This document shows, in pieces, positions 1-10,538 of a DNA stretch of 64,000 bases. The notes beneath the pieces are model-generated. The model ran no database searches and was not told the origin of the DNA. It saw only the letters and a list, made by a program, of their open reading frames with translations. Both the position numbers and the translations under genes were made by a program. Location: the NCBI GenBank assembly GCA_016584495.1, contig WAID01000007.1, positions 2,590,001 through 2,654,000 of the forward strand, in the 5' to 3' direction. The stretch comes from Celoporthe dispersa. Lineage: Eukaryota > Ascomycota > Sordariomycetes > Diaporthales > Cryphonectriaceae. Numbering within the stretch: the first letter of the stretch is position 1; each line of letters starts with the position of its first letter.

Positions 1-1120
1 AAATGGATGGGTGGGTGGGTGTAAGTTTGTAGGTGGGAGTAAAAGGTAGGTCTCGAGGATGGCTTGGAGGAGGAGGAGGAGGAAGGGATACGGATGTTTT
101 TATTGTAGCGTTGTCAGTTGGTGGTAGGATCGTATTGGCGTATGCGTAGTACGCCCAGTGCTGCGATGGTAGTAGTGGGTGGCGGGGTTTGGGCCTTGTT
201 CTCGGGTGCCGTGACTTTACAGGCAGCAGAGACCCCTGCCTTCTGCTGAGGGGACGGCAATTACTGGGTAAAAAACGGATGACGTTTTAGGTGGCTCGCA
301 CTTGTCGACTGGTTCTGGGTGGTTCTGGGCCGGATTCAACCGTTTGTGTCACTGCCCCTCAGCTCCCGGGGGGACACTACCACCTTATTCAGCGCAACTT
401 GTGAGAGGGATGGGACCTTCTCGAGTCACCTCATCCGTTGGGTTTTTGCCTGTCTGATGACTGAACGATGGTGAGTATGTGGCTTGTAGGAACGCGTCAC
501 TTCTTTTCTTCGGTCGAAACAGCGACAGGATTTGGTACTTACTGACTTGCGCCGGGGAACGGATGGACCCCGGTTGTTCAGCAGCAGGTCATCATCGAGC
601 GGCCAGATAGTGGAGTTGCTACTGTGGCAGTGTGTGCTGTACCAGCAGCGTTAGCAGCAGGTTAGCAGGTCTTGGGGCGTGGCTGTGCCGGAGACGGTCG
701 CCTGACCATCACCCAACAACTCTGCTGCTGCTTCCCGCCTCTTCCCGCCTCTTCCCGCCTCTTCCTGCCTCTTCCTGCCTGCCACCTTCCCGCCCGGCCC
801 TACCCCGTGCATGTGCGTGCTAGAACAAGACCAGGCCTGAACAAATCACATTCTCTTTTTCAAGCATTTCAGATTATCCATCTCCCCGGTTCCTCTATTT
901 GGAATCTCTCTATCACAAAGCCCTCAGCATAATCAAGTTTTTTTTCTACCCTAAATTACAAATTATGACCTCCTGGAACCTCAATCTCTCTTCCCTCGTC
1001 TTCTCTGTCAAAAAAAGAAAACAGGAGAGAGACAAGAAAAGGGTACCCTCATCCGCCACGCCCTTGCTCACCAGCTTCGAGCCAACACCCCCCCTCCCCT
1101 TTCCTTTCCCAAATTTTCTA
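1..1120. other. non-coding left edge with simple repeats
   Basis: I see no convincing gene here. The first 60 bases carry GGGT-type repeats, 731-780 is a five-copy 10-bp tandem repeat, and the stretch nearest the first gene (about 830-1110) is pyrimidine-rich. The small ORFs lack conserved content. Since the first gene is on the minus strand and ends at 1121, the adjoining part is probably its 3' flank. Confidence 0.5.
731..780. repeat. 10-bp tandem repeat, five copies
   Basis: Five head-to-tail copies of CTTCCCGCCT. The last two have T for the sixth base. It lies in non-coding DNA and is a likely length-polymorphic minisatellite. Confidence 0.9.
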
Positions 1121-1854
1121 CTAGGCCTGCCGCCCTGCCTGCCTGACCGTCAGGTGTATCTGTGCAGACTTGATGTGCCGAGGAGACCGAGGAGACCGCG
1201 GAGACGAAGGCCTGAGGAGGCGATGCCTTCTCCACGCCGGTGACTTGGGCGACAGGAAGCGCGCCCCCGACATGGAGATGGGTGGGACCTGGAACGTGTC
1301 GCGCCTCGACGCGATGGTACTGGCCTGGATGCTCTGCGTCCTGATCCGGGCCTGGTCGCGAGAGGTGCGCGTGGCTACCGGCGCGGGCTCGTCCAGCATG
1401 ATGTTCAGCGTTCCCAGGCTCTTCCTGCCCAGGGTCTTCTCCGTCTCGATCAGTAGATCGTCCAGGCCCCGACAGAATGTCTCCAGGCGCCGAGTTATGT
1501 CGCTTCGCTTCGCGTTCGGGTCAATGGTCGCGAATGCGCGCTTAAGCTTCACTAGCCGCGTGGCGTAGTCCTCGAACTGCGCCGGGTCGCAGTCTAGGAT
1601 GAGCTCGATATTGATCTCGACTGGGCGCTTGAGCATGTTGATTCTGGCCAGGAGATCCTCGTCCTAGTAGGCATGCCGGGTCAGTCTCTCGATCTGAGCG
1701 GGTCGTGGGGCTCTCCCATCAGGCCTCTGCGCGACGGAGAGGGTCAGGTACACACCTGCTTGTCTTGCGTGCTGTCGAGGAAATTCCTGACGTTGTTTGC
1801 AAGTTCGACCGTGCCTAGGGCGCTGCCGATGCTAACGGAGCTGGAACCATTCAT
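1121..1854 (-). CDS. hypothetical helical protein, two exons
   Basis: I do not recognise a named family. The model is exon 1 at 1854-1756 and exon 2 at 1663-1121, with a 92-nt intron (donor GTGTGT, acceptor CTACTAG) that joins in phase 0 and gives 213 residues. The start at 1854 was chosen because ACCAACATGAATG is a good fungal start context; an upstream in-frame ATG at 1950 would add 32 residues. Residues 1-140 read as amphipathic helices rich in Leu, Asp and Arg, similar in style to the helical N-terminal regions of fungal STAND or heterokaryon-type proteins. This is a resemblance, not an assignment. The C-terminal 60 residues are Ser/Pro/Arg-rich with an SPRSPRSPR repeat mirrored by a 9-bp DNA repeat near 1177-1206. 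That tail may be a missed intron or read-through. Confidence 0.5.
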
Positions 1855-2934
1855 GTTGGTAAGTCTTTCTTGGTCTGACAGGTCACTATCTGGTCCGCAA
1901 AGGTGATTTTCGGCACAAGAAAGAAAGAAAAGACGTGGTGTCTTGAGCAACCAGAAGGAGTATCTATTCAGATCGGTGGCCTGGATAAGAGTGCTCCTTA
2001 TGTCTTTATTTCTCTCGTGGACTTCGCCATCTCTTGGCTTTTACGTGATAACAAGTTTCCGGATTCAACCTTTTCTTATTATGGGCCGGTGCTCGGGTTC
2101 CAACGTGTCTCTCGGACCTCATCCAAAAATCTCACCTACCTCCCCTACGTGAGAAGAAGCGGCCCGGTCGTCATCTTCAGGTGCGATGCTATCGAAGTTC
2201 TCCCTCTGTTCGGTGCAGGCCACATTGCCAAGGAGGCCCGCAGGCCTCTGGTCGCAGACTTCTTAGGCCAGTTCGTTTCACCAGCCAAGTGTGGACACTC
2301 CGTGAGCCCGACTTGTGTTTTGCGAGGAGAGAGTGTGCTCAGCGGCCGCTGCTGATGCTAACAAGGACGAAAAGGGGAGGAAGAGCTGATCCTGAGGAGG
2401 ACGGGCGTCTATGTCAGCACCAACATGTTCGATATGTGACAAGGGGGCCTTCTTTTGGGGGGGGGAGGGGGGCGAAGAACGCTTACATAGAATGGGCCTC
2501 TCTTTGGGCCATGCATGGATGTTTTTTTTTTTTATTGAATACGGTCGGTTCCATGATGAGGTCAGCTCGCCGAGGCAAATCATGTCATGAAAGTCTTGGA
2601 AGTGAGAGCAGCTTCAATTCGGCAGGCAGGCTTGTCACATTTCCTTCATTTCCTTCGTCTTTCAAGCTCACCTCGCCTTGGCACCCGCCAGATGGCAAGA
2701 ACGTAGTAGTGCTGCTCTACAGGAAGATAAGTTCGACGGAGTCTTCACCAGCGAACATCCTGAGAGGCCTTTGGAGCCGCTAACCTCATTGGGTAACTTG
2801 CACTCGGGCATCTCGTCTCGGGGTTAAATTCATCCAGTCCTCAGGATCTCTACTCCTTTTGATCTGTCTGATGCTTCCGTCAAATCAATATAAAGTGAAA
2901 AGAAGCTGCTCCTGCCGTGTGCCGCTTCTCGTAT
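1855..2934. other. intergenic, no gene seen
   Basis: This is the region upstream of the small minus-strand gene and downstream of the methyltransferase. Plus-strand ORFs at 1903-2355 and 2181-2783 have no recognisable domain, contain translated homopolymers (G-rich near 2458, T-rich near 2522) and look like chance. Confidence 0.5.
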
Positions 2935-4293
2935 TCAGTCCGGCCCTCGTCTGAACAGCAATAGAGCCGTCGCATTGCCCAGCTTTAGCCTGATATCAGC
3001 CTGGTCTTTTCCCATCGCCTCAGCGATGCGACGAACAGTCACCTTTACACAGTCATCATCCGTCCCTACGAGATCAGGATGGGCCTCCCGCCAGCGCGTC
3101 ACCATAGACGCCGTATCAAGGCTGCGCGCGAGCCCGTCGAGTGACTGCTCCCCGGCGCCAGCGAAGAAGTCGACAGCCCCGTCTTCGAGCTTCCCGCCAC
3201 GGTTCCACTCCCTACGCACAGAATCGCCCACCAGAAACACCGCGACCGGCGGATCGACAGACCAGGGCATCGGAAGCGTGTCGTACATGGTGCGTGATAG
3301 GTGCAGGGCCGGACCCTCGAACGGCCCCAGGATGTCGTCTTCCAGGTGACTGAGGGCTTGCTGCACAGCTGCGGCGTTGAGCGTGGAAGGGTCTGCTGCG
3401 GTGTTAGGCTTTTCTGTTGGTACTATAGAAGGGCCTGCGTGTGCTTGTCTTAAGAAGAAGGAAGGGAAAAAAAATAAAAAACAGGTTAGACTGACGGCAA
3501 AATAGCGACGCGTGTGTCCATAGGGCTACAGTGCCGCCCGGCTTCACCATACGCGCTGCTTCTCTCCAGAACTCGTCCATGCGAAACCAATGAGCCTATC
3601 GCCCAGATCATCATCAGCGGTGATCGATCGATTGATCGGGATAGGGCAGCCACAGGCAGCCCCAGTAACTCAGGGTGGGAAACTGATCGTTTTCACATAC
3701 CGCCACGGCCGACGTGAGCAGGTCCACGGATCCAGGCTGCACCACGCTCGAGCTACCCAGCTCCTCGGCAGCCAACACCTCGAACTCGACGGGCTTGCGA
3801 CTCCTCGTCTCGCCGCCGGCCTGACGTGCATGCTCGACCATCTGCGCGCCGGGGTCGACGCCGACCACGCGCGAAAAGTGAGGAGCTAGCACACGAGCCG
3901 CCTGGCCCGTGCCGCAGCCGACATCGAGGGCCGTCTCGAGGTGACCTCCGCCAGCCAGGTGGAAGGTTAAGATCTCCCGGATGATACCGGTGGCGGAATC
4001 GCTGCGGCCGCGGGCGTATGCGGCAGCTTGTTCGGGGGTGTAGTTACGAAACGTGGGGTCTAGGGAGCTGGGCTGGTGGTGGTGGTTGAGGACATGGTAG
4101 CGAGGAGGTGGTGGCTTAGTCTGGAGCTGGTCTGTGGGAAATGCCTCGAGGCTTGCGCTGTAGATGGGGGGAGGTTCTCATGGCTCGCAGGTGCAGAAAA
4201 ACTGACCGCTGCTTGGGATGTGGCCCAGAATGATGATGACTCACATTGAGGTATAGGCAGTTGAACTCCGCGCATATCCGCGGCCGGAATCAA
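2935..4293 (-). CDS. class I SAM-dependent methyltransferase (trans-aconitate/Crg1-like)
   Basis: Transfers a methyl group from S-adenosylmethionine, substrate unknown. The SAM-binding motif I reads LDVGCGTG, followed by VVGVDPGAQMVEHAR (acidic end of strand 2), SVDLLTSAVA then AHWF, and the post-I motif VKPGGTVALWT. This pattern is typical of fungal Crg1/trans-aconitate methyltransferase relatives. Exons that close in frame are 4293-4245, 4131-3701, 3595-3496 and 3434-2935; introns are 113, 105 and 61 nt, and the product is 359 residues. Introns 2 and 3 are well supported because they rejoin conserved motifs. The first exon is less certain: an ATG at 4095 in a better start context (GCTACCATG) begins an N-terminus MSSTTTTSP that would run into SSLDPTFRNYTPEQ if one base were missing near 4064-4072. 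No clustered biosynthetic genes adjoin it. The product is probably cytosolic. Confidence 0.8.
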
Positions 4294-7200
4294 TCCTCGA
4301 GCCTACGCCATACACTTGCGTTAGGATCGGTCATACTTCCACGGGTGGGAATATGGTATCTTCGAACATTACATCTGAGCGAGTACCCCTCCGGCGATCA
4401 GCGTAATTATGCTGTTCAAGCGTCGTTTTCAAGATGACATAAATCAGACTGGCAAATCTGCAGCAGTATTTCGTAATTGCAATCGAATTGTAAGTTGTAG
4501 TCTGAAGTATATGGGTCCAATTGAGCCATGAAAAATTTTGGAATCAACAATGGAATCGAGTCCCTTGTAAAATGATATTCATTATCTCTAGAATCGCTTA
4601 TGATTTTTACCTCGTCAAGTGTTGGCTCTAAACTCACCTCATAATTCTGACGCCCAGTACCTACAATCAAGTCTTCAGTCAAGGCAAGAGACAGCCCCAA
4701 GGCCTGGCATCATGATGCTCATGATACGAACGCCTACAACAGATCCGAGAGACGACCAGCATCTGGCAAGGTATTCATCATCCGAGTCGGTTGCGAATGC
4801 ACGACGGGATATCCCAAGCCGGTCTGGGCCTGTACCTCCGATGATGACGACGACGACGATGAAACGATAACAGGATCAGTCCACCAACAGGCCGCGCGTT
4901 CTCGAGTTCCTTGAAGATCTTGTCCTAGGTGTTTCCCATCCGTGATAAGCAACGTGCTCTGATATCTTCACCCTGCTTTCCTCTTTGCCCTGTCTGTTAC
5001 CGTCTTTATTTCTTCATTTCGGGTGAGTTTTGAGCAACTGACAGTCGAGGGCGAGGGAAGAAGAAGGAGCTGGAGGATATTGGTGACTGTTGCAGTCTCT
5101 AGTCCGGCGATAGGCTTCCTGCGTGGTGTCCGATGCAGGCAGCCATTTTAATTACAACTTGTGAGGCAAGGAGAGAGAGCAAGTAAATATAGGAAGAAGA
5201 TACTTCGTCTTCATCTCGTAGCTATCTTCAGGTACGGCTTACGTTTAATACTACACGGCTTGCTACATCAAAGACAAGGAAAACAAATCACACAACAGAT
5301 GTCAACAAGTGATACGCACGACAGTCAGTTCTCCATCTCAGGCCGGCCGATCGACATCCGTGTTCAGTCTCTATAATATCAGTGACTGCGCCACTGAAAC
5401 ACAAAAACCTCCCGAAGAACGAAACACAAATAGGGGCGAGGGAGGGAGAAACAACGCCACACATGGCTCCATGACGATCGGATAATGAACATTCCGCCTC
5501 GCCTCGTCTCGTCTCGACTCAGCAAAGGCCAGACCTCGCTCTCTACCAGCTCTCGCCAGGCCTGCGCACTGCGTTCCCCACGTGGCTTGCTGCAGGAACA
5601 TACGCACACTCGTCACACCCCCACCACCCCCTTCCTCGCCAGGCTCTAACACGAAACGGTCTGAAGATTGCGAGGGACCCGGGAGCTTCTCATGCCGGCC
5701 ACAAACCAGCACAGGGCGGGAGGAGCCGTGTTTCGTGAACTCTCACTCTCGTCCACGCACGCACAAAGGACCGGACGAGAGGGGATTGGACGGGCGGGTG
5801 AGGTGCATCCAATACACATCGGATGAATTGGGCCACTGAGCTGATCGATCTGCGCGGTCACGTGCGACAGTAGCTTGCGGGAGACGTGAGGCCAGGCAAA
5901 GAAGAAGTCTTTTTCTTTTCTACATCCAATGCGATGATAAGCACGCCCACGAATCTTGATCGCCGTGCGGCACGACACAATGTAGTTACTGATTAGTTGA
6001 CGAGTCCCGCGAGACAGAGATGGGAGGAACTAGCTGGGTGACGCGCAAGCACCCACGGAGGAACAGCATGAGAGAGCAATTAGTCGGCAGGAGACTGCTC
6101 GGGTGATTTAATTATTCTCGGGATCGACATCGCAATTGGGCACAGTCTCCATCTCTGCTAGGGCAGATAGCAAAGCAGAATCTAGACCCTCGATAGAAAC
6201 GAACAAGGCATCGAGGTACCAACCAAGCCTGGAGGGAGAGGAGGAGAAGGGAGAGGAAGGAAGCTGTTTGTTTCAGTCCAGGCTCGGGTCTCAGCTCAGG
6301 GAGACAACCTGCGATCACACCCCTCCCCCCCCTCCTCCCCCATGGAATAAGGAAACAACAAGAAGCAGAGAGGATGGTAACGAGAATGCGCCACGCCGAC
6401 AAGGGTCTGGCAGGCCCACTAACGGAAGAGGGCTCGAAGGCTCCAATATATCAAGCCTGCTCCGCGGCAGAAGAGCAGGTGGGACCGGTGAGAGGGCTTA
6501 TAGTTCTGTGCGTATCGCACATGACACAGCACAGGCTTGCATTCTCGGAGATGAGTCCCAAGGGAAGAGGGCCATGAGAGATTTGGTGGAAGGTGTGCTT
6601 TACGAAGCATAATAGGGTCTCATAATGACCTACATGGTGAATTTTGGCAACCAAAGCACGAGATTATGACTGCACAATGTTGGTGCAGGAAGAACAAGGA
6701 GAAGGAATCCGGCTACGTACACACAGCGAAGCATCCAGGTGAGATGATGAGGTTACTGACAGCGAGGATTAGCCGGCATCTTGGTTACGAGTCACGGGGA
6801 ATTTCTCCACGGAAAAGTCCCGCCAGAGGGGAGGGAAGGGGATTTCTTTTCGGATGAAAGATGGCGTGATACTATCAACCCTCAACCATGGACATGCTGG
6901 CCATGGGCCGGGAAAGCATCAAGTCCGGTACGGATAGGGTTCGATTCTGTGTAGCATCTATATTGAGGGACCGTCGATGTGGGCTCGTCTCGATTGATCG
7001 TCGCCCACGGCAGGCAGCCCAGCAGTCCACCGGGCATGAGGCCAAAAGAAGGATCTGGTTCGGCTAGGCTGCCTTGCTGTTGTCTGGTCTCACCCCCAAT
7101 AAAAAAGAAGAAGAGAAGAAGAAGAAAGAACAAGAAGAAGAAACACTCTCGCCCCTGAGCAGAGGCCCCATCACAACCATCCAAAGAGCCAGGCCAGGCA

Positions 7201-7712
7201 TACACAGCATCTCGTGTTACTATAACAAACGCCCCTCGTGGCATTTGCCCCGTTCGTCCCATGTGTGCGGTTTCGACTGGCAAAAGCAGGCGTGTTGGTC
7301 CGAAGCCAACGGAGGGTGGCTTGTTTGCCCTCGAGCACGGCGGGCGAAAGAAGGGGAGCGGGGATGAAGAAGCTATACTTCGAAACTTGGTACCGAGCGG
7401 ACACCCCTCATCGTGTTTGGAAAAGATGAGGGCCGGCATGTCGGCATCGACGAGGAGGAGGAGGAGGAAGAGGAGGAGGAGGCTTGCTGGTGCTGCAGTT
7501 GCCTGCACAGGCGTGGGCTGCAGCTTAGGGCAGAAGATGCACAAGCACATGCAGAGAGAAAGAGCGACGCCACAGCAGGTTAAAAGCGGGTCTACAGTAT
7601 CTTAAACGGCACTAGAGGAGGGGGCTCCTCTTGTAGCTCCTCGCTTAAATACAGCCGCTACTTGGCATGGTAAGGTTATGTTGTATGACCCATGGTGTGT
7701 CATGGTACATGC

Positions 7713-7728
7713 ATGGTAGTACTACCAT
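7713..7728. repeat. 16-bp perfect palindrome
   Basis: ATGGTAGTACTACCAT equals its own reverse complement. It sits among other GGTACTAC-like and AGTACT-like words (7690-7740 and again 8030-8062). It may be a binding site or simply a low-complexity by-product. Confidence 0.6.
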
Positions 7729-7752
7729 AGTATTAGTACTGCTCCAAGGCGC

Positions 7753-7771
7753 AAAAAAAAAAAAAAAAAAA
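7753..7771. repeat. A19 homopolymer
   Basis: A run of 19 A followed by a further A-rich, G-interrupted tract to about 7791, in intergenic DNA. Confidence 0.9.
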
Positions 7772-8716
7772 GAAAGAAAAAAAAAAGAAAAAGCTGCCGG
7801 GTCGGACCAAAGAGTTGCTGGGTATATAGTGGCTGGGTCTGGGTCCGGATCCGATAAACCAAAAAAGACAGGGAGAAGGGGAGGGGTTGTTTCGGAGGCG
7901 ATCATACTTGTACTATGTATGCAGGGCCAGGGCCTAGTGCTCCAGGGCTTCAGGGCACCCAGGGGGGTTGAGGGAGGGGGAGGGGGAGCCACTGCCGCTA
8001 TACGTGCCATACTATTCAGTACCTAGTACGAGTTCCTATGGTACTACGGTACTACTATAGTGCCAAAAACAGCTTGTTTTCCCCACGGGAGGTCCACACT
8101 AGACAAGCCCTCTGACACCTTCCAGGTTCCAAAGCCCTCCTCAAAAACTGCCAGGGCATCCACCACCAACCCCGTGTTACCCCTTCAGCCTCGTCTTTCC
8201 CCTGTCAGAGCCGTCGCACGGTCCCTTCAAACAAATCCATCGACCTGTCCCGATGCTGCTGTAGGATTGGCTGGTTCGTGCATACACTGCAGAGAACGCG
8301 AGGAAGGGGGGGGGCTTGCTTGCTTTGTTTCTTTTTGTTGTTTGAGCAGGCGTTCATCCAGATTGTGTCCCGTCGTTTCCTGCCCGCCCCCCCCCCCTTT
8401 CTCCTCCTCCTCGCCCCTTGGACTGGTGCTTCAGGAACGACATGGGTGGGGGGAACAGACTCGATTGCTTGATTGGATTCATTGGATGACTCGTTTTGTT
8501 CTTCTCTTTTCGGCAGTTTCTTCCTTTACCCCCCTCCACCCACTCGTGTCGTAAATATGGGCTCATGTTGGCATACATATGGGCTCACCATCCCCCTTCG
8601 TGCCTCTCATGACGGATAGGTGATGGGGCCAGATCTGGGATCTCGTTGCTTTGACTTGACCGATTGAGGGTGCCATCTGACAGCTGCAAGGTCTTCTGCC
8701 GAAATAATCAGACAAT

Positions 8717-9757
8717 ATGACATCGTTAGGATCGTGAGTACTTTTATGGACTACCACTACTACTACTCCTACTACAGCTCACAACATGCTGACGCCTTGC
8801 CTGTCCTGTAGTCTGCCTGGTGCCGAGATGGTTCGCCTGCTGGTCGGCCCGAACAGGACGGAGTTTACCATCCACAAGAAGCTGCTGTGCGGCTCAAGCT
8901 CCTTCTTCCGCTACAGCCTGGAGTCCGTGTCCTCGCCCAGCTCGCCCTCCTCGGTGGCCGGCGTTGTCAGGTCGAAGAAGGTCCTGTGGCTCTCGGAGGA
9001 GAGCCCCGAGATGATGGACCTGTTCCTCCTCTGGCTGTACCAGCGCAACTCGTTCCGCGCCATGCTCGAGAACATGGTGGCGGCCGTGACCGCCCCGGCC
9101 AAGGGTGCCAACAAGGTCAGGCTCCTCAGCAGCAGGCGGGCGCTACACTGGAACCTAGTCAAGCTACACCTCTTCGCCGCCGTCATCCGCCTGCCCGTCC
9201 TGCAGGACATCGCCATAGACGCCATCCAGGACCTGTACCTGCGGTGCGACTGGGACGTCAGCGCCAACTTCGTGCGCTTCCTGTACGAGGAGTGCACCTG
9301 CGAGCAGGCCTTCCGCCTCCGCAAGTGGAGCGTCGCCATGCTGGCCTGGACCCTGAGCAACGGGAGCGCCGACCCCCTGGCCTTCAACGAACTGTTTGCC
9401 GAGTTCCCGGACCTGTGCGACGACTACACCCAGCACATGCAGAAGATGATTGACAGCCGCGCCGACGTGCGCGTCAAGAACCCCCAGCTCAGGCTGCCCA
9501 GGAATCGGCTGAAGAACGAGGAGCGTCACTTTGGCTACCGCCAGTGCTCCTTCCACAGCCACCGCTCGTCTGTCGGCGAGGGCAGGTGTCCCTACTCGGA
9601 GCAGCCAGACATCCTGAGCCCCACCTCCCCAACCCCATCGTACCACCACGAGGTCAAGTCCGCCGCCGCCAGGCCTGTGGCCACCCACCGCCAGGCGCGG
9701 CTGAAGGGCAGCATCTCGGGGATCTGGACCGTCCCGGAGAGCAACGAAGAAACTTGA
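8717..9757 (+). CDS. BTB/POZ domain protein, two exons
   Basis: Likely a protein-interaction adaptor; fungal BTB proteins of this layout are common and mostly uncharacterised. The core reads MVRLLVGPNRTEFTIHKKLL followed by SSFFR, the classic BTB start in which the buried ligand-sensing strand leads to the HKxxL helix. The rest of the BTB fold runs to about residue 130 (SPEMMDLFLLWLYQ). The gene begins with a 17-nt coding exon, 8717-8733 (ATG through a GTGAGT donor). A 78-nt intron ends with CTGTAG at 8811, and exon 2 at 8812-9757 rejoins in frame for 320 residues. An unspliced in-frame ATG at 8786 would instead give 323 residues. The C-terminus (from about residue 240) is polar, probably disordered, and rich in Ser, His and Pro. 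No NPH3, Kelch or MATH domain is visible. Confidence 0.8.
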
Positions 9758-10538
9758 GAAAGAAACGCGGCCAAGAGGTGAGTGCGCGGATACTTGTATA
9801 AACCTCATCGCAGGCAGTTCGCTGACCCACTACAGTCTCAGACTCGTCCACATTTCTCTCATGCCACGACCGCTGGCAAGCACGGTCACCCAAGGCGTTC
9901 GCCCGTGAAGCCAAGGCGAACAAGCCGGGAGGGGCGCCTGGAGGGGCATTCTCTTATCTGTCACCGGCGCGAACCTCTTTTCGAAATTCCGCCTCGACCT
10001 GATATTACCGCCTCAGAATAACCCGGAGCAAAGTAAAGGAGACTCGCAATAAAGGAAGCGGGAACATGGGGCTTTCCTGCCACCTCAGGATGATCTCATT
10101 TTTTGTTCTTGTTTTCTTTTTTTTTTGAAAAAGGATTGTTTTTTTCTTTCCTTATTCAATCTCCTTCAACATGGCTCTTTTTTGGGTGGCGGGGGGCAGG
10201 GGCAAGGGCAATGGTGTTCACCAAGATTTCACATCCAGATTGCCCATGCGGGTGACTGGATCTATCAGCGCCGTCTTAGGCTGCTGTAACATGTTTTGTC
10301 ATCACCACAGCTCTCGCACACACAGCCTGTAGTGCAACATGATGAAGCCTCAGGCCATCCTGTCTGCCTCTTCCACCATCACATGTCTGAGACCTCTGTG
10401 TATGGAGAGAAAAAATATAGAGCCAGGGGATCTGGCTTCTTAATTTTCTGTGGACATAATAATCCTTCAACACACATACATATACACATACGAAGTCTCT
10501 GACAGACTTTCTTCCTCCCTACTGTCCATTAGCTCCTC
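9758..10538. other. convergent 3' flanks
   Basis: Lies between the stop codons of the BTB gene (+) and the S9 peptidase (-). It holds T-rich tracts near 10100-10165, a likely 3'UTR/polyadenylation region for both genes. No ORF here has recognisable content. Confidence 0.5.

Larger units (their letters stand above)
4294..8716. other. long gene-poor stretch with low-complexity tracts
   Basis: This is 4.4 kb without a supported gene. It contains many short ORFs on both strands without domains, GAA-rich sequence near 7098-7143, A19 at 7753-7771, a C-run near 8389, and palindromic GTAC/TAGT-rich segments around 7690-7740 and 7990-8060. The right end is the 5' flank of the BTB gene. Confidence 0.5.

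Noticed and set aside
6136..6612. 158-codon plus-strand ORF
   Set aside because: Low complexity with overlapping ORFs on the opposite strand, no recognisable content.
6937..6947. GGGTTCGATTC, resembling a tRNA T-arm
   Set aside because: The flanking sequence does not form a T stem or an acceptor or anticodon arm.
6882..7550. 222-codon minus-strand ORF with Phe/Leu runs
   Set aside because: Its hydrophobic runs are a translated GAA/GAG-repeat tract. No conserved motif.
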